Shown here: piece by piece, positions 44,629-53,160 of the stretch
Layout: each line of letters starts with the position of its first letter
Numbering within the stretch: position 1 is the first letter of the stretch
Assembly: GCA_029260595.1 (NCBI GenBank)
Contig: JAJDCY010000010.1
Span: 545,675 to 609,674 of the forward strand
From: Phycisphaeraceae bacterium
Lineage (GTDB): Bacteria > Planctomycetota > Phycisphaerae > Phycisphaerales > Phycisphaeraceae
DNA: 64,000 bases
Reading direction: 5' to 3'
The notes under the pieces: model-generated
What the model saw: the letters and a program-made list of their open reading frames with translations, nothing else
Databases searched by the model: none
What the model was told of the DNA's origin: nothing
Position numbers and translations under genes: made by a program

Positions 44629-45921
44629 TTAACCGCATTTCGCGGGCGACGGGTCGAGCCGCTTGACTCGTTGCGGGTCGAATAGGCGGTAACGGATCCC
44701 CCGCCAGTTCATCGTCCTGCCAAACGCGGATCGCACGATCAGCAGCCAGTGCAGCGTCATCCAAACCGGCGTCGCCCATCGGTCCAGCCGCAGCGTAGTG
44801 CGCAGCCCATCCATCGCCTCCGTCCCCAGCGCCCGCGCGACGGCAGCACGACGAAACGTCGCGCGCATCTGATTCAAAACGAAAGCCGTTACGAGCACTC
44901 CCACCGGCCACCCCCACCCCCACCCCCACGCTCCGCCACCGGCATCGCTGGTGAGCCCCGCGATCAGGCACACCCACGCGCTCACCAATCCCGCCACGTA
45001 CAGCGTCATTAGCGCCGCCGCCGCCGCAAATAATTTCGGCGCATACACCCGCGTCAACAGATACTGCCGATGCGCGAAATTAATCAACCCGCGCAGATCA
45101 AAATCAACCGGCGTCGCGACCACGCACCACGGGACGAAGTAGACGCGCTCGCCCAACTCGCGGCTCATGCGCGTGAACTGGTAGTCGTCGCAAAGCGCAC
45201 CGACGAGCTTGTCGCGTAGCCCGCCGCGCTCAGCCACATCCGCCCGCACCGCCATCGACCCGCCCCACGCGTGGTTGAACGCGTCGCGCCCGAACCCGCA
45301 CGCGACCGAACTATTCATAATGCTCGCCAGGTGCGACCAGACCGACGCCCCAGTCCCACCCCCGCGCGGCTGCGGCACGAGCCAGCGATACCCCGTCGTC
45401 ACGCCCGTCTTGCCGATCTCGCACAGCGGCCCGGCCAGGTCCGCCAGCCACCGCGGTCCCGGCACGGCGTCGCTGTCGGCGAACACCCACACCCACGGGT
45501 CCGGCCGCGTCCCCGCCCGGCCGAGCAGGTGATCGATCGCGTATAACTGATTGCGGACCTTCTGCCCCTCGGTCGCCCCCGCCGGCCCTGCCACGAGCAC
45601 CTGGGCCTTGCGGTGCGGGTACTTCTCCAACTCCCGTTGCAGCGCCGCATACGCCGGGTCCCGCACCGAATCGACCACCAGCAGCAACTCATAATCAGCG
45701 TATTGCTGCTCGAAAAGCCCCCGCAGGTGCTCGCCCATGCACGGATCAAGCCCCTTGAACGGCACGATCACCGCCGCCGGCGCGAGATACGGATCAAACC
45801 GCCCCTGCGTCTTGTGGTCGTACAGCCGGGTGAACTTGCGGGCCTGGATCGCCGACACCAACGCTTGGATCAGCCACGCCGACCAGAGCACCAACAGCAA
45901 GATCGAGGGGGCGTACGTCAT
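44629..45921 (-). CDS. Membrane glycosyltransferase, ceramide-glucosyltransferase-like (GT21)
   Basis: A 430-residue integral membrane transferase. An N-terminal helix (about 4-24) is followed by a GT-A domain with AAVIVPFKGLDPCMGEHL, ELLLVVDSVRDPAYAAL, WVFADSDAVPGPRWLADL (the D2-type motif), LCDDYQFTRMSRELGERV (D3) and FAHRQYLLTRVY (the Q/R-x-x-R region), then C-terminal helices with a glycine/tryptophan repeat (GWGWGW). This order matches GT21 enzymes that glycosylate ceramide or related lipids at the cytoplasmic face. ATG 45921 is chosen; the longer frame upstream is not coding. First gene of the glycosyltransferase set. Confidence 0.85.
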   Translation of the reverse strand: MTYAPSILLLVLWSAWLIQALVSAIQARKFTRLYDHKTQGRFDPYLAPAAVIVPFKGLDPCMGEHLRGLFEQQYADYELLLVVDSVRDPAYAALQRELEKYPHRKAQVLVAGPAGATEGQKVRNQLYAIDHLLGRAGTRPDPWVWVFADSDAVPGPRWLADLAGPLCEIGKTGVTTGYRWLVPQPRGGGTGASVWSHLASIMNSSVACGFGRDAFNHAWGGSMAVRADVAERGGLRDKLVGALCDDYQFTRMSRELGERVYFVPWCVVATPVDFDLRGLINFAHRQYLLTRVYAPKLFAAAAALMTLYVAGLVSAWVCLIAGLTSDAGGGAWGWGWGWPVGVLVTAFVLNQMRATFRRAAVARALGTEAMDGLRTTLRLDRWATPVWMTLHWLLIVRSAFGRTMNWRGIRYRLFDPQRVKRLDPSPAKCG

Positions 45922-46056
45922 CCGGCGTGCGGTCGATCGAGTAAGGGTTTCACAGGGGATTGAGGCGGTATCGCGGTCGGCTGATGAGTATAGCGACCGG
46001 GATTCGCCCGGCCGCTTAACGAGCCTTGACCAAGCCGACCGATGATCCGACTCATA

Positions 46057-46086
46057 TTGTTGCGCCCTGTTTTGATCTGGTAAAGT
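46057..46086 (+). promoter_or_regulatory. Possible promoter for the kinase gene at 46138
   Basis: TTGTTG (46057-46062) and TAAAGT (46081-46086) are spaced 18 bases apart, which would give a leader of about 45 bases. A moderate match in the divergent gap between the GT21-like gene and the kinase gene. Confidence 0.3.
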
Positions 46087-46137
46087 CGATGCCGCCACGA
46101 CCAAGTATTTTCGCCCCCCTGACCTCCCAGCCATCCT

Positions 46138-46815
46138 ATGGCCGACGCCGATCAAGCCAACATCCAGCCACTCCTGAACGCCGAACCGGCCCAGGTCTAC
46201 AAGACCGACGGGCGCAGCCGTGTCTGGCGTGTCGATCGGCCGCGCGAGCAGGGCGGACCCGTCGTGATCAAACGATTCGAGTACAGCCCACTGCGCCAGC
46301 GACTTGCCGATTGGGTCGGCGCGCATCCGGCACAGCGCGAGTTGCGATCGAACGAGCGCTTGCGGGCCGCGGGCCTGCCGGTCGTGCCGATTACCGCGCA
46401 CGGGACGATACCAGCCGGCGCGGGTTGCCGGTTCTGGCTGATGACCCCGTTGGTGGGCCGGTCGTTGCAATGCCTGATGCGCGGCCAACCGATCGCTCGC
46501 GGCGAGCGACTCCGGCTGATTCAAGTCGTCGCCGATCTTGCCGGGCTGCTGATCCGCGGCGGTTATTACTTCCGAGACTTCAAACCGAGCAACATCCTGA
46601 TCGATGATGCGGGCGCCGCCTGGCTGATCGATGTCGGTGGGCTCCAGCGATCCGATCGCCCGGACCGCGTCACGCGGATGCTCGCGGTGATGCGACGCAA
46701 AGTCACCGAAGACCAACTAAGCCTCACCGATCAACTTCGTTTTTTGCACGCCGTCGTCGACCAGTGCCCGCAACTCGCCGCGGTGCGCCAAGTAGTCGCT
46801 GAACTGGTTGCGTAG
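46138..46815 (+). CDS. Small kinase of the Kdo-kinase/RIO-like type
   Basis: A 225-residue compact kinase. GPVVIKRFEYSPLRQRL (about 41-57) carries the ATP lysine, GGYYFRDFKPSNILIDD (about 140-156) the catalytic aspartate and asparagine (RDFKPSN in place of HRDLKPxN), and WLIDVGGLQRSD the metal-binding aspartate. It looks catalytically intact. By size and context it belongs with the LPS-core kinase-like proteins at 39083 and 40057 rather than with eukaryote-like signalling kinases. It is divergent from the GT21-like gene and converges on carA. Confidence 0.8.
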   Translation: MADADQANIQPLLNAEPAQVYKTDGRSRVWRVDRPREQGGPVVIKRFEYSPLRQRLADWVGAHPAQRELRSNERLRAAGLPVVPITAHGTIPAGAGCRFWLMTPLVGRSLQCLMRGQPIARGERLRLIQVVADLAGLLIRGGYYFRDFKPSNILIDDAGAAWLIDVGGLQRSDRPDRVTRMLAVMRRKVTEDQLSLTDQLRFLHAVVDQCPQLAAVRQVVAELVA

Positions 46816-46849
46816 GGGGGCCGCAACGCCCATCGCCGCCGGCAACAAA

Positions 46850-48067
46850 TCACGCCACAGAGTTTCGCCGGTGCTGCGCCTCGTCCATCTGCTCGCCCGT
46901 GGGGCTCGCCCCGCTGGTCATCATGTCGACGAAACAGTCAAACAGATACCGCGCATCGTGCGGCCCGGGGCTCGCTTCCGGGTGGTATTGCACGGCGAAC
47001 ACCGGGTCGGACTTGTGGCGGAACCCCTCGAGCGTCTGGTCGTTGAGATTGATGTGCGTCGGCTCACCGCCCGCCCGCTCCAGGCTGTCGTTGTCGACCG
47101 CGAACCCGTGGTTCTGGCTGGTGATCTCGACCTTGCGCGTGTGCAGGTTCTGTACCGGCTGATTCCCGCCGCGGTGGCCAAACTTGAGCTTGTACGTCTC
47201 GGCACCCAGCGCCAGGCTCAACAACTGGTTGCCCAGGCAGATCCCAAAAATCGGCAGCTTCCCAATCACGCCCTTGAGCGACGCGACCGTCTCGGTCACA
47301 GCCGCCGGGTCGCCCGGGCCGTTCGAGACGAACAACCCGTCGGGCTTGCGCTCGAGGATCGCGTCCGCCGGCGTATCGAATGGCAGCACCGTGACGCGGC
47401 AGCCCGACTGCACCAGGTTCCGCAGAATGTTGTGTTTGATCCCGCAGTCCAGCGCGACGACGTCGAACCTGCGCGTCAGCGATTCGCTCGAGTCCCCTTC
47501 GCCCGCCCACGCGCCAAGGTCGGTCTCCCACGTCACCGCGTCCGGCCCACTGACGGTCCGCACAAGGTTACGCCCGACCAGCCCGGGCGCCTCGCGCGCC
47601 TGCTCGATCAATTGTTCGTCCGTCCACTCCTCCATCGCCAGCGTGGACAAGACCCCGTTGAGCGCACCTTCGATGCGAAGCTTGCGCGTCAGCGACCGGG
47701 TATCGATCCCGGTAATCCCGGTGACCCCCGCGTCTGCCAGCCAATGTTCGAGTTTCTGCGTCGAGCGATGATTACTCGCGACGTTCGACAATTCGCGCAC
47801 GACGAATCCGGCGACATGGATCCCCGCGGATTCGAAGTCTTCAGGGTTTACCCCGTAGTTGCCGATCAGCGGGCACGTCATGGTCACAATCTGCCCGGCG
47901 TAGGACGGGTCAGTCAGCACCTCCTGATACCCGCACAGCGAGGTGTTAAAACAAACTTCCCCGTCGATCGTCCGGGGCTCGGCCGCGCCAAATGCGTGGC
48001 CTTCAAAGACACTGCCGTCTTCGAGCGCCAGGCGGGCGATGCGATTGGGGGGGGGCTCTACGCTCAT
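46850..48067 (-). CDS. carA: Carbamoyl-phosphate synthase small subunit
   Basis: Glutaminase subunit that feeds ammonia to CarB for carbamoyl phosphate, used in arginine and pyrimidine synthesis. The 405-residue protein has the N-terminal CarA domain (ALEDGSVFEGHAFG, NTSLCGYQEVLTDPSY, GITGIDTRSLTRKLR) and a class I glutamine amidotransferase domain with GLFVSNGPGDP, nucleophile cysteine in FGICLGNQLLSLALG and catalytic YHPEASPGPHD. A leader of gene-specific repeats is not seen. carB is not in the window, so this is a detached carA placed among surface-glycan genes. Confidence 0.97.
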   Translation of the reverse strand: MSVEPPPNRIARLALEDGSVFEGHAFGAAEPRTIDGEVCFNTSLCGYQEVLTDPSYAGQIVTMTCPLIGNYGVNPEDFESAGIHVAGFVVRELSNVASNHRSTQKLEHWLADAGVTGITGIDTRSLTRKLRIEGALNGVLSTLAMEEWTDEQLIEQAREAPGLVGRNLVRTVSGPDAVTWETDLGAWAGEGDSSESLTRRFDVVALDCGIKHNILRNLVQSGCRVTVLPFDTPADAILERKPDGLFVSNGPGDPAAVTETVASLKGVIGKLPIFGICLGNQLLSLALGAETYKLKFGHRGGNQPVQNLHTRKVEITSQNHGFAVDNDSLERAGGEPTHINLNDQTLEGFRHKSDPVFAVQYHPEASPGPHDARYLFDCFVDMMTSGASPTGEQMDEAQHRRNSVA

Positions 48068-48257
48068 GCGGCGCGATTATAACCGTGTTTTGCGCAGGTG
48101 TGTACGCGGGCTCCCGACCCAACCCGGGCCCGTGAGGGCACGGCGACTTCGCCCCGGTCCGGAGCCATTACGATACGGGTTCACCAAGAGGTTAGAGTAC
48201 GTCCGCGATCACGAACCCGGCGTCCGATTCCAACCGCCTCCACCGCCGAGCGCACCA

Positions 48258-48935
48258 ATGCTCAAACGGATCTCAGACTTCACCCGGTGGCACGTCACCA
48301 AGCACCTGTACCGCTGGCTTACACGCCGCGACTATCGCGGTGCGTCCCGGCTGGTCCACGGCTGGGTCTTGCCCGCATCGATCAGCCCGCCACCGGTGTG
48401 CTACTGCGCCGGGGTCGGCGAGAACATCGACCTCGAAGATGGCCTCATGGAGCTCTACGGGGCCCGCGTTTTCGCGTTCGACCCGACACCGCGGGCGATC
48501 CGGTTCATCGAACAACGCAAGCCCGATCCCTCCCGCCTGACCTTCATGCCCGTCGGGCTGTGGAGCGAGGACACGACGCTGCGTTTCGTCGCCCCCGACA
48601 ACCCGGGCTTCGTCTCACACTCGGTGGTCGACCCGGACACCACCAAGGACTTCTTCGATGCGCCGTGTCGCCGCCTGTCGTCGCTGATGAGCGAACTGGG
48701 GCACGAACGCATCGACCTGCTCAAGATGAATATCGAAGGGGCCGAATACCAGGTCCTCACCGCCATGATCGCCGACAGGATCAAGCCGCCCGTCCTGACG
48801 CTTACCTTCGAGGGGCGGTGGGCGTTTTTCAACGCCCTGCGCTGGACGCACAGGCTCCGTCGATACGGCTACGCCTTCGTCGGGATGCACGGCTGGTCGG
48901 CGACGTTCGCGATACAGCCGGTCGATGCCCGGTGA
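48258..48935 (+). CDS. FkbM-like methyltransferase (3)
   Basis: A 225-residue protein with a divergent FkbM pattern: VCYCAGVGENIDLEDGL (about 49-65) as the SAM loop, VFAFDPTPRAIRFIEQ, FMPVGLWSEDTTLRFV and RIDLLKMNIEGAEYQVL (about 154-170). The N-terminus is basic and aromatic (TRWHVTKHLYRWLTRRDYR), possibly membrane-associated. ATG 48258 is chosen; the open frame extends to 47943, antisense to carA, and is unlikely to be translated there. Third member of the family within 7 kb. Substrate unknown, probably a surface sugar. Confidence 0.8.
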   Translation: MLKRISDFTRWHVTKHLYRWLTRRDYRGASRLVHGWVLPASISPPPVCYCAGVGENIDLEDGLMELYGARVFAFDPTPRAIRFIEQRKPDPSRLTFMPVGLWSEDTTLRFVAPDNPGFVSHSVVDPDTTKDFFDAPCRRLSSLMSELGHERIDLLKMNIEGAEYQVLTAMIADRIKPPVLTLTFEGRWAFFNALRWTHRLRRYGYAFVGMHGWSATFAIQPVDAR

Positions 48936-48977
48936 CGTCAGATTGGCCAGCCCGCCGCCGTCGATACAATCCCCGCC

Positions 48978-49502
48978 ATGAACGTCATCCTCCTCGGGTA
49001 TCGCGGCTGCGGAAAGAGCACCCTCGGCAAACTACTCGCCGATCAGGTCTGGAAAACGTTTGTCGATACGGACAGCGAGACCTGTGCACGCTTCGCCAAC
49101 GATTCGGTCGCTGAAATCTGGAAGGAACACGGGGAAAAAGCCTGGCGAAAGGCAGAAGCCGAGGTCACCCGCGAGGTCTGCGGCAAGTCCGACACCGTGA
49201 TCGCACTCGGCGGGGGGGCGCTGATCGAGCCCGCGACCCGAAAAACCGTCAAAGACGCCGCCGAATCGGTGCGCATCTATTTATTGTGTGAGCCGGCCGT
49301 GCTGTACCGACGCATCACCGACGACACCCGGTCCGCCGCCATGCGCCCGGCGCTCACCGAGCACCAGGGCACCTACGAGGAAGTCAAACGCGTGCTCATG
49401 GAACGCGACCCGGTCTACCGCGACGTGGCCGACAAGGTCTTCGACGTCACACACCTCGACCCGAAAAACGCCGTCCGCTACCTGATCGACCGCTGCTTAT
49501 AA
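48978..49502 (+). CDS. aroK: Shikimate kinase
   Basis: Phosphorylates shikimate at O3 with ATP in the chorismate pathway. The 174-residue protein has Walker A LGYRGCGKSTLG (residues 6-17), FVDTDSETCAR with the shikimate-binding aspartate, ALGGGALIEP (substrate loop GGG), and RPALTEHQGTYEEVKRVL in the lid. YRDVADKVFDV is a usual family ending. It starts 42 bases after the FkbM-like gene and ends nine bases before the convergent desulfurase-like gene. Confidence 0.93.
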   Translation: MNVILLGYRGCGKSTLGKLLADQVWKTFVDTDSETCARFANDSVAEIWKEHGEKAWRKAEAEVTREVCGKSDTVIALGGGALIEPATRKTVKDAAESVRIYLLCEPAVLYRRITDDTRSAAMRPALTEHQGTYEEVKRVLMERDPVYRDVADKVFDVTHLDPKNAVRYLIDRCL

Positions 49503-49511
49503 ATGGACCCG

Positions 49512-50702
49512 TCAGCCCGCGCGCACGCAGCACACCTGCGCCAGCGCATCGGTGACATACTGGATGTCACGCGCGGTCAAAAACGGACCCAGGCTCAGAC
49601 GCGTCGTCCCCCCCACGCGATCAGTCCCGATCGTCTGGTGGGCCAGCGGTGCGCAGTGCAAACCCGACCGTGTGAGAATCCCATACTCGCGCTCGAGCAG
49701 GTCCGACAGGTCCTGAGGCCGATCAAACCCGTCAACACGGATCGAGAAGACCCCGCACCGGTCCCCAACCCCCTGCGGCCCGTAAAGCCTCAGCCCCGGC
49801 AGCTCGTCACGACTGGTCAGGCTCTCGATCATCTGTGCGCACAACGCGCGCTCATGACGCCACAACTCCTCAACCCCACGCTCAACCACCCACCCCACCG
49901 CCGCCGTCAACCCCGCAACCCCCACCGCATTATGACTGCCCGGCTCAAACCGGTCGGGCATGAAGTCAGGCTGTGTGTCGCTTTCGCTGGCCGAGCCTGT
50001 GCCGCCCTGGCGGTAGGGGTGCATGTGTTTCTCGACGCCCGGGCGGATGTACAGTCCCCCCGTGCCCAGTGGGCCGAGCAAGCCCTTGTGTCCGGGGAAT
50101 GCGAGCAGGTCGATGTGATCGGCTTGCACGTCGATCGGCACGTGCCCGAGCGTCTGCGAAGCGTCGACCAGCAGGGGGATATCGTGCTCGCGGGCGATGG
50201 CCCCGATCTGGCGGATCGGCTGGAGCGTGCCCGTTACGTTCGACCCGTGGGTGACGGCGATGATTTTGGTGGTTGGCCGAATCGCCTTACGGATCGCATC
50301 GGGATCAACGAGGCAGGTCGCCGGGTCGCACTCGACGCGGGATTGCTCGACACCGGGTCGCGGCGTCAGCGCGTTGAATGGTCGCAGCACCGAGTTGTGA
50401 TCCATCCATGTGGTGATCAGGTGCCCACCGCCGCCGATTAGCCCGTGGATGGCCATGTTCAACGCGTCGGTCGCGTTGAGCGTGAAGATGACGTGGTCGG
50501 GGTTCTCGCCGTTGAACAGGGTGCACAGGCGGCGCCGACACTCGTACAGCATGTGCCCGGCGTCCCGGGCCTGAGCGTATGCACCGCGCCCGGGGCTGGC
50601 GCCCACCTCGGTGGCAAACCGGAGCATCGCATCGTGAACCGCCCGCGGCTTGGGGAAGCTGGTCGCGGCGTTGTCCAGGTAGGTGCGGTTGGTGTGGCTC
50701 AT
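49512..50702 (-). CDS. Cysteine-desulfurase-like aminotransferase (class V)
   Basis: PLP enzyme of the NifS/SufS fold, 396 residues. TYLDNAATSFPKPRAVHDAM at the start, ATDALNMAIHGLIGGG, VTHGSNVTGTLQPI, LLVDASQTLGHVPIDV (PLP-binding aspartate and glutamine) and LLAFPGHKGLLGPLGTGGLY with the Schiff-base lysine. It ends near TRSGLHCAPLAHQTIGT, which holds a cysteine at the place of the sulfur-carrying cysteine in SufS-like members. It resembles the small group often annotated as 'aminotransferase V family, EF2568 type'. The start at 50702 matches the family; a frame extending to 50765 adds non-family residues. Confidence 0.88.
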   Translation of the reverse strand: MSHTNRTYLDNAATSFPKPRAVHDAMLRFATEVGASPGRGAYAQARDAGHMLYECRRRLCTLFNGENPDHVIFTLNATDALNMAIHGLIGGGGHLITTWMDHNSVLRPFNALTPRPGVEQSRVECDPATCLVDPDAIRKAIRPTTKIIAVTHGSNVTGTLQPIRQIGAIAREHDIPLLVDASQTLGHVPIDVQADHIDLLAFPGHKGLLGPLGTGGLYIRPGVEKHMHPYRQGGTGSASESDTQPDFMPDRFEPGSHNAVGVAGLTAAVGWVVERGVEELWRHERALCAQMIESLTSRDELPGLRLYGPQGVGDRCGVFSIRVDGFDRPQDLSDLLEREYGILTRSGLHCAPLAHQTIGTDRVGGTTRLSLGPFLTARDIQYVTDALAQVCCVRAG

Positions 50703-50831
50703 GGCTGCGCTGCCATTGCGGCCTCGTTGATCCGCGAACGATCGATCCCGCGTAGGCCAAGGCAAGTCGTGCGCATCGGACTCACCGTTGAGATGCCTTT
50801 TCGCCCCATGTGATCAACCCATCAGTCGCAC

Positions 50832-52403
50832 TCAATCGCCGTCTTTTTTCTTCTTCGGCGGAGCCTTCTTCGGCGACTTTTTCGTCGACTTCTTGGTGGT
50901 TTTTTTCTTTTCGCTCTTGGCTTCGGGTTTGTCTGAGGGCTTCTCGGCCGTCTTTTTCGGTGTCTTGCCCGCGGGCTTGGGCTTCTTGTCCGTCGCAGCC
51001 GTTTTCTCGTCGACCTTGGCCTTTTCGATCACCTTGTCGAGCGTCTTCTGTTCGCGCATCAGCATGTACAGGTGTTCGATCTCGCCGGAGCGCTGCAACT
51101 GCTGGCGCATCTTCTCGGGGCGTCGGCCTTCCTGCATCGCCATCATCGAGATGCGGCTGTTCAACTCGCCCTCGGTCACGTCGACCTCCAGGTCCTTCGC
51201 CGCGCGGTCGAGGATGAAGAACAGCTTCAACCGTTTGCGGGCCTGCTCCATGCTGCTTTCACGCATCTCCGCGACCTGCTGCTCGATCTGCTGACGGTCC
51301 ATCCCGCGGTAGGCCAGCTCCATCGCCTGCCGCCGCAGTGTCCGCGCCGATTGCCGCTGGGTCATGTTCTCAGGCAGTTCGAGCGATACTTTGTCGAGCA
51401 GATATTCGCTGACCTGGTTCCGCATCGCGGTCAGTTGCTCGCGCTCGCCGCGCTCGATCAGCGCCAGTCGGATGTGGTCGCTCAACTGGTCTTGTGATTC
51501 AAAGCCCTGGCCCTTCCACGCCTCTTCAACGGTCGCCGGTGTGATTCGGTCGATCGACTTGATGTTGATCACGATCGTGATCGGCTGGCCTTTGATCTTC
51601 TCTTCCTCGTGTCCCTCGGGCCCGGTGAGCGAGACCTTGACCGTGTCCGGGGCCTTCTTGCCGCGTAGCTGCTTGGCCAGCCCGTCCACCACGATCCCGA
51701 CGACGTGCCCGCGGTCGTCGCGCCCCTTCTCGGGCACGATCACCCACACATCCTCCTGCGCCGCGATCGGCTCAGCCGAGTCATCCGCGTCCTTGCCCGG
51801 CAGCACCCGCACGTCCGCTTTGACATAGTCGCCGTGGTCGATTTTCTCGTCCGTGAGCGTCAGCGTCTTGCCCAGCCGCTTGCACAGGCGATTGGTCTGC
51901 TCCCGGATATCGTCGTCGGTCACCACGACCGGCTGCTTATCGACCTTGATCCCCTCGAGGCTGGGCAGCTTCACCTCGGGTGTGACCTCGACCTCAACCT
52001 GGAACGTCAGCGCCCCATCGTCGGGCAGCTTGATGTTCTCATGGTCCTTAATATCCGGCTCACCGATCACGTCGAGCTTCTCATCCTCGACGGCCTGGGT
52101 GTAGCATTCGGTCATCAACTGCCCGCGGACATCGTCGCGGACCGACCCGCCGAACCGCCGCTCGAGCAGCCGCATCGGCGCCCGCCCCTTTCGAAATCCC
52201 GGGACCGCCGCCTCGTCTTTGAGGCGGTCGAAGGTCGACCCGAGCTTCTCGGCGATCCGCTCGGCCGGGACCTCGATCGTCAGCCGCTTGCGGGCCGGGC
52301 CGATGTCCTCGACGGTGACCTTCTGTTCCCCGCGCTGCTCGCCGCGCCCGGTTTCGTCGGCCTGTTCGGGCTCTTGTAATGCTTGGTCTGTCATAATCTT
52401 CAA
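50832..52403 (-). CDS. tig: Trigger factor with long lysine-rich tail
   Basis: Ribosome-associated chaperone and prolyl isomerase that meets nascent chains at the exit tunnel. The 523-residue protein has the ribosome-docking domain with PGFRKGRAPMRLLERRFG (about 68-85; GFRxGKxP signature with Arg for Lys in the last pair), a PPIase region (about 190-280) and the helical C-terminal arms. Beyond the usual end (about 460) comes a 60-residue tail of Lys, Pro, Ala and Thr, ending KKAPPKKKKDGD, similar in composition to histone H1 tails. Typical trigger factors have 430-450 residues. Start at ATG 52403 or 52394. Monocistronic. Confidence 0.93.
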   Translation of the reverse strand: MKIMTDQALQEPEQADETGRGEQRGEQKVTVEDIGPARKRLTIEVPAERIAEKLGSTFDRLKDEAAVPGFRKGRAPMRLLERRFGGSVRDDVRGQLMTECYTQAVEDEKLDVIGEPDIKDHENIKLPDDGALTFQVEVEVTPEVKLPSLEGIKVDKQPVVVTDDDIREQTNRLCKRLGKTLTLTDEKIDHGDYVKADVRVLPGKDADDSAEPIAAQEDVWVIVPEKGRDDRGHVVGIVVDGLAKQLRGKKAPDTVKVSLTGPEGHEEEKIKGQPITIVINIKSIDRITPATVEEAWKGQGFESQDQLSDHIRLALIERGEREQLTAMRNQVSEYLLDKVSLELPENMTQRQSARTLRRQAMELAYRGMDRQQIEQQVAEMRESSMEQARKRLKLFFILDRAAKDLEVDVTEGELNSRISMMAMQEGRRPEKMRQQLQRSGEIEHLYMLMREQKTLDKVIEKAKVDEKTAATDKKPKPAGKTPKKTAEKPSDKPEAKSEKKKTTKKSTKKSPKKAPPKKKKDGD

Positions 52404-52679
52404 GGTCCCAACAGGGTTGATTCGCCGGTGCGGCCGCCCCCGATCGGCTGCGGGGCGGGGTTAGTTTGAGCGATAAGAGACGGCCTCTTAACGCGTCTGC
52501 CGAGCCTGTTTAGGCCGTTGAAAACCGATCCAGGCGCGGCGATAAGCCAGTATCCCCTCCGCCCCGGATAGCGTCAAACAGTGCGCCGCCCGTCGTAAGA
52601 GCCGGGCGACAATCCCAGCCCGATCCTTTCCTATGATCAGGCCAGCCGACTGCCGCCGCTGACGGAGCTGAAGCACGCG

Positions 52680-53147
52680 ATGACGATCAACATTGAACGC
52701 GACGGACGGGGGTATGTGCTCACGGCGCGGGTCGAGGTCGATCGGCCGCTCGTCGATGTGTTCCCGTTCTTTGCCGATGCGACGAATCTGAATCAGCTGA
52801 TGCCCGCCCGCCTGCACTTCGAGGTTTTGACCCCGTCGCCGATCGTCATGGCCGAGGGGTTCCGGATCGACTACCGCGTGCGGCCGCGCGGCATCCCGAT
52901 CCGCTGGCAAAGCGAGATCACGGTGTGGGACCCGCCCAACCGCTTCGTCGACGAGCAACGCCGCGGCCCCTACCGCTGGTGGAAGCACGAACACACCTTT
53001 AAAGAGACCGACGGCCGCACGACCGTTGCCGACCGCGTCGAATACGGCGTGCTGGGAGGTGCACTGGTGAACCGATGGTTTGTCGAACCCGACCTGCGCG
53101 CGATCTTCGCCTACAGGTGCTCACAGGTGGACCGGATATTGGAGTGA
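52680..53147 (+). CDS. SRPBCC (START-like) ligand-binding protein
   Basis: A 155-residue protein of the SRPBCC superfamily. PLVDVFPFFADATNLNQLMP (about 22-41) is the conserved first helix, followed by EGFRIDYRVRPRGIPIRWQSEIT and RRGPYRWWKHEHTFKETDGRTTVAD (here in two strands), typical of coenzyme-Q-binding or cyclase-like members. The closing helix is VNRWFVEPDLRAIFAYRCSQVDRIL. The pocket should bind a hydrophobic molecule; the ligand is unknown. It converges with the LamG PEP-CTERM gene after 13 bases. Confidence 0.82.
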   Translation: MTINIERDGRGYVLTARVEVDRPLVDVFPFFADATNLNQLMPARLHFEVLTPSPIVMAEGFRIDYRVRPRGIPIRWQSEITVWDPPNRFVDEQRRGPYRWWKHEHTFKETDGRTTVADRVEYGVLGGALVNRWFVEPDLRAIFAYRCSQVDRILE

Positions 53148-53160
53148 GGCGGGGTAACGC

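Noticed and set aside
44909-44935. CCACCC tandem tract as a regulatory repeat
   Set aside because: It lies inside the GT21-like gene and simply encodes the Gly-Trp repeat of a membrane segment.
45922-46716. N-terminal extension of the GT21-like gene
   Set aside because: The upstream part runs opposite the kinase gene and lacks family features; ATG 45921 opens with the expected membrane helix.
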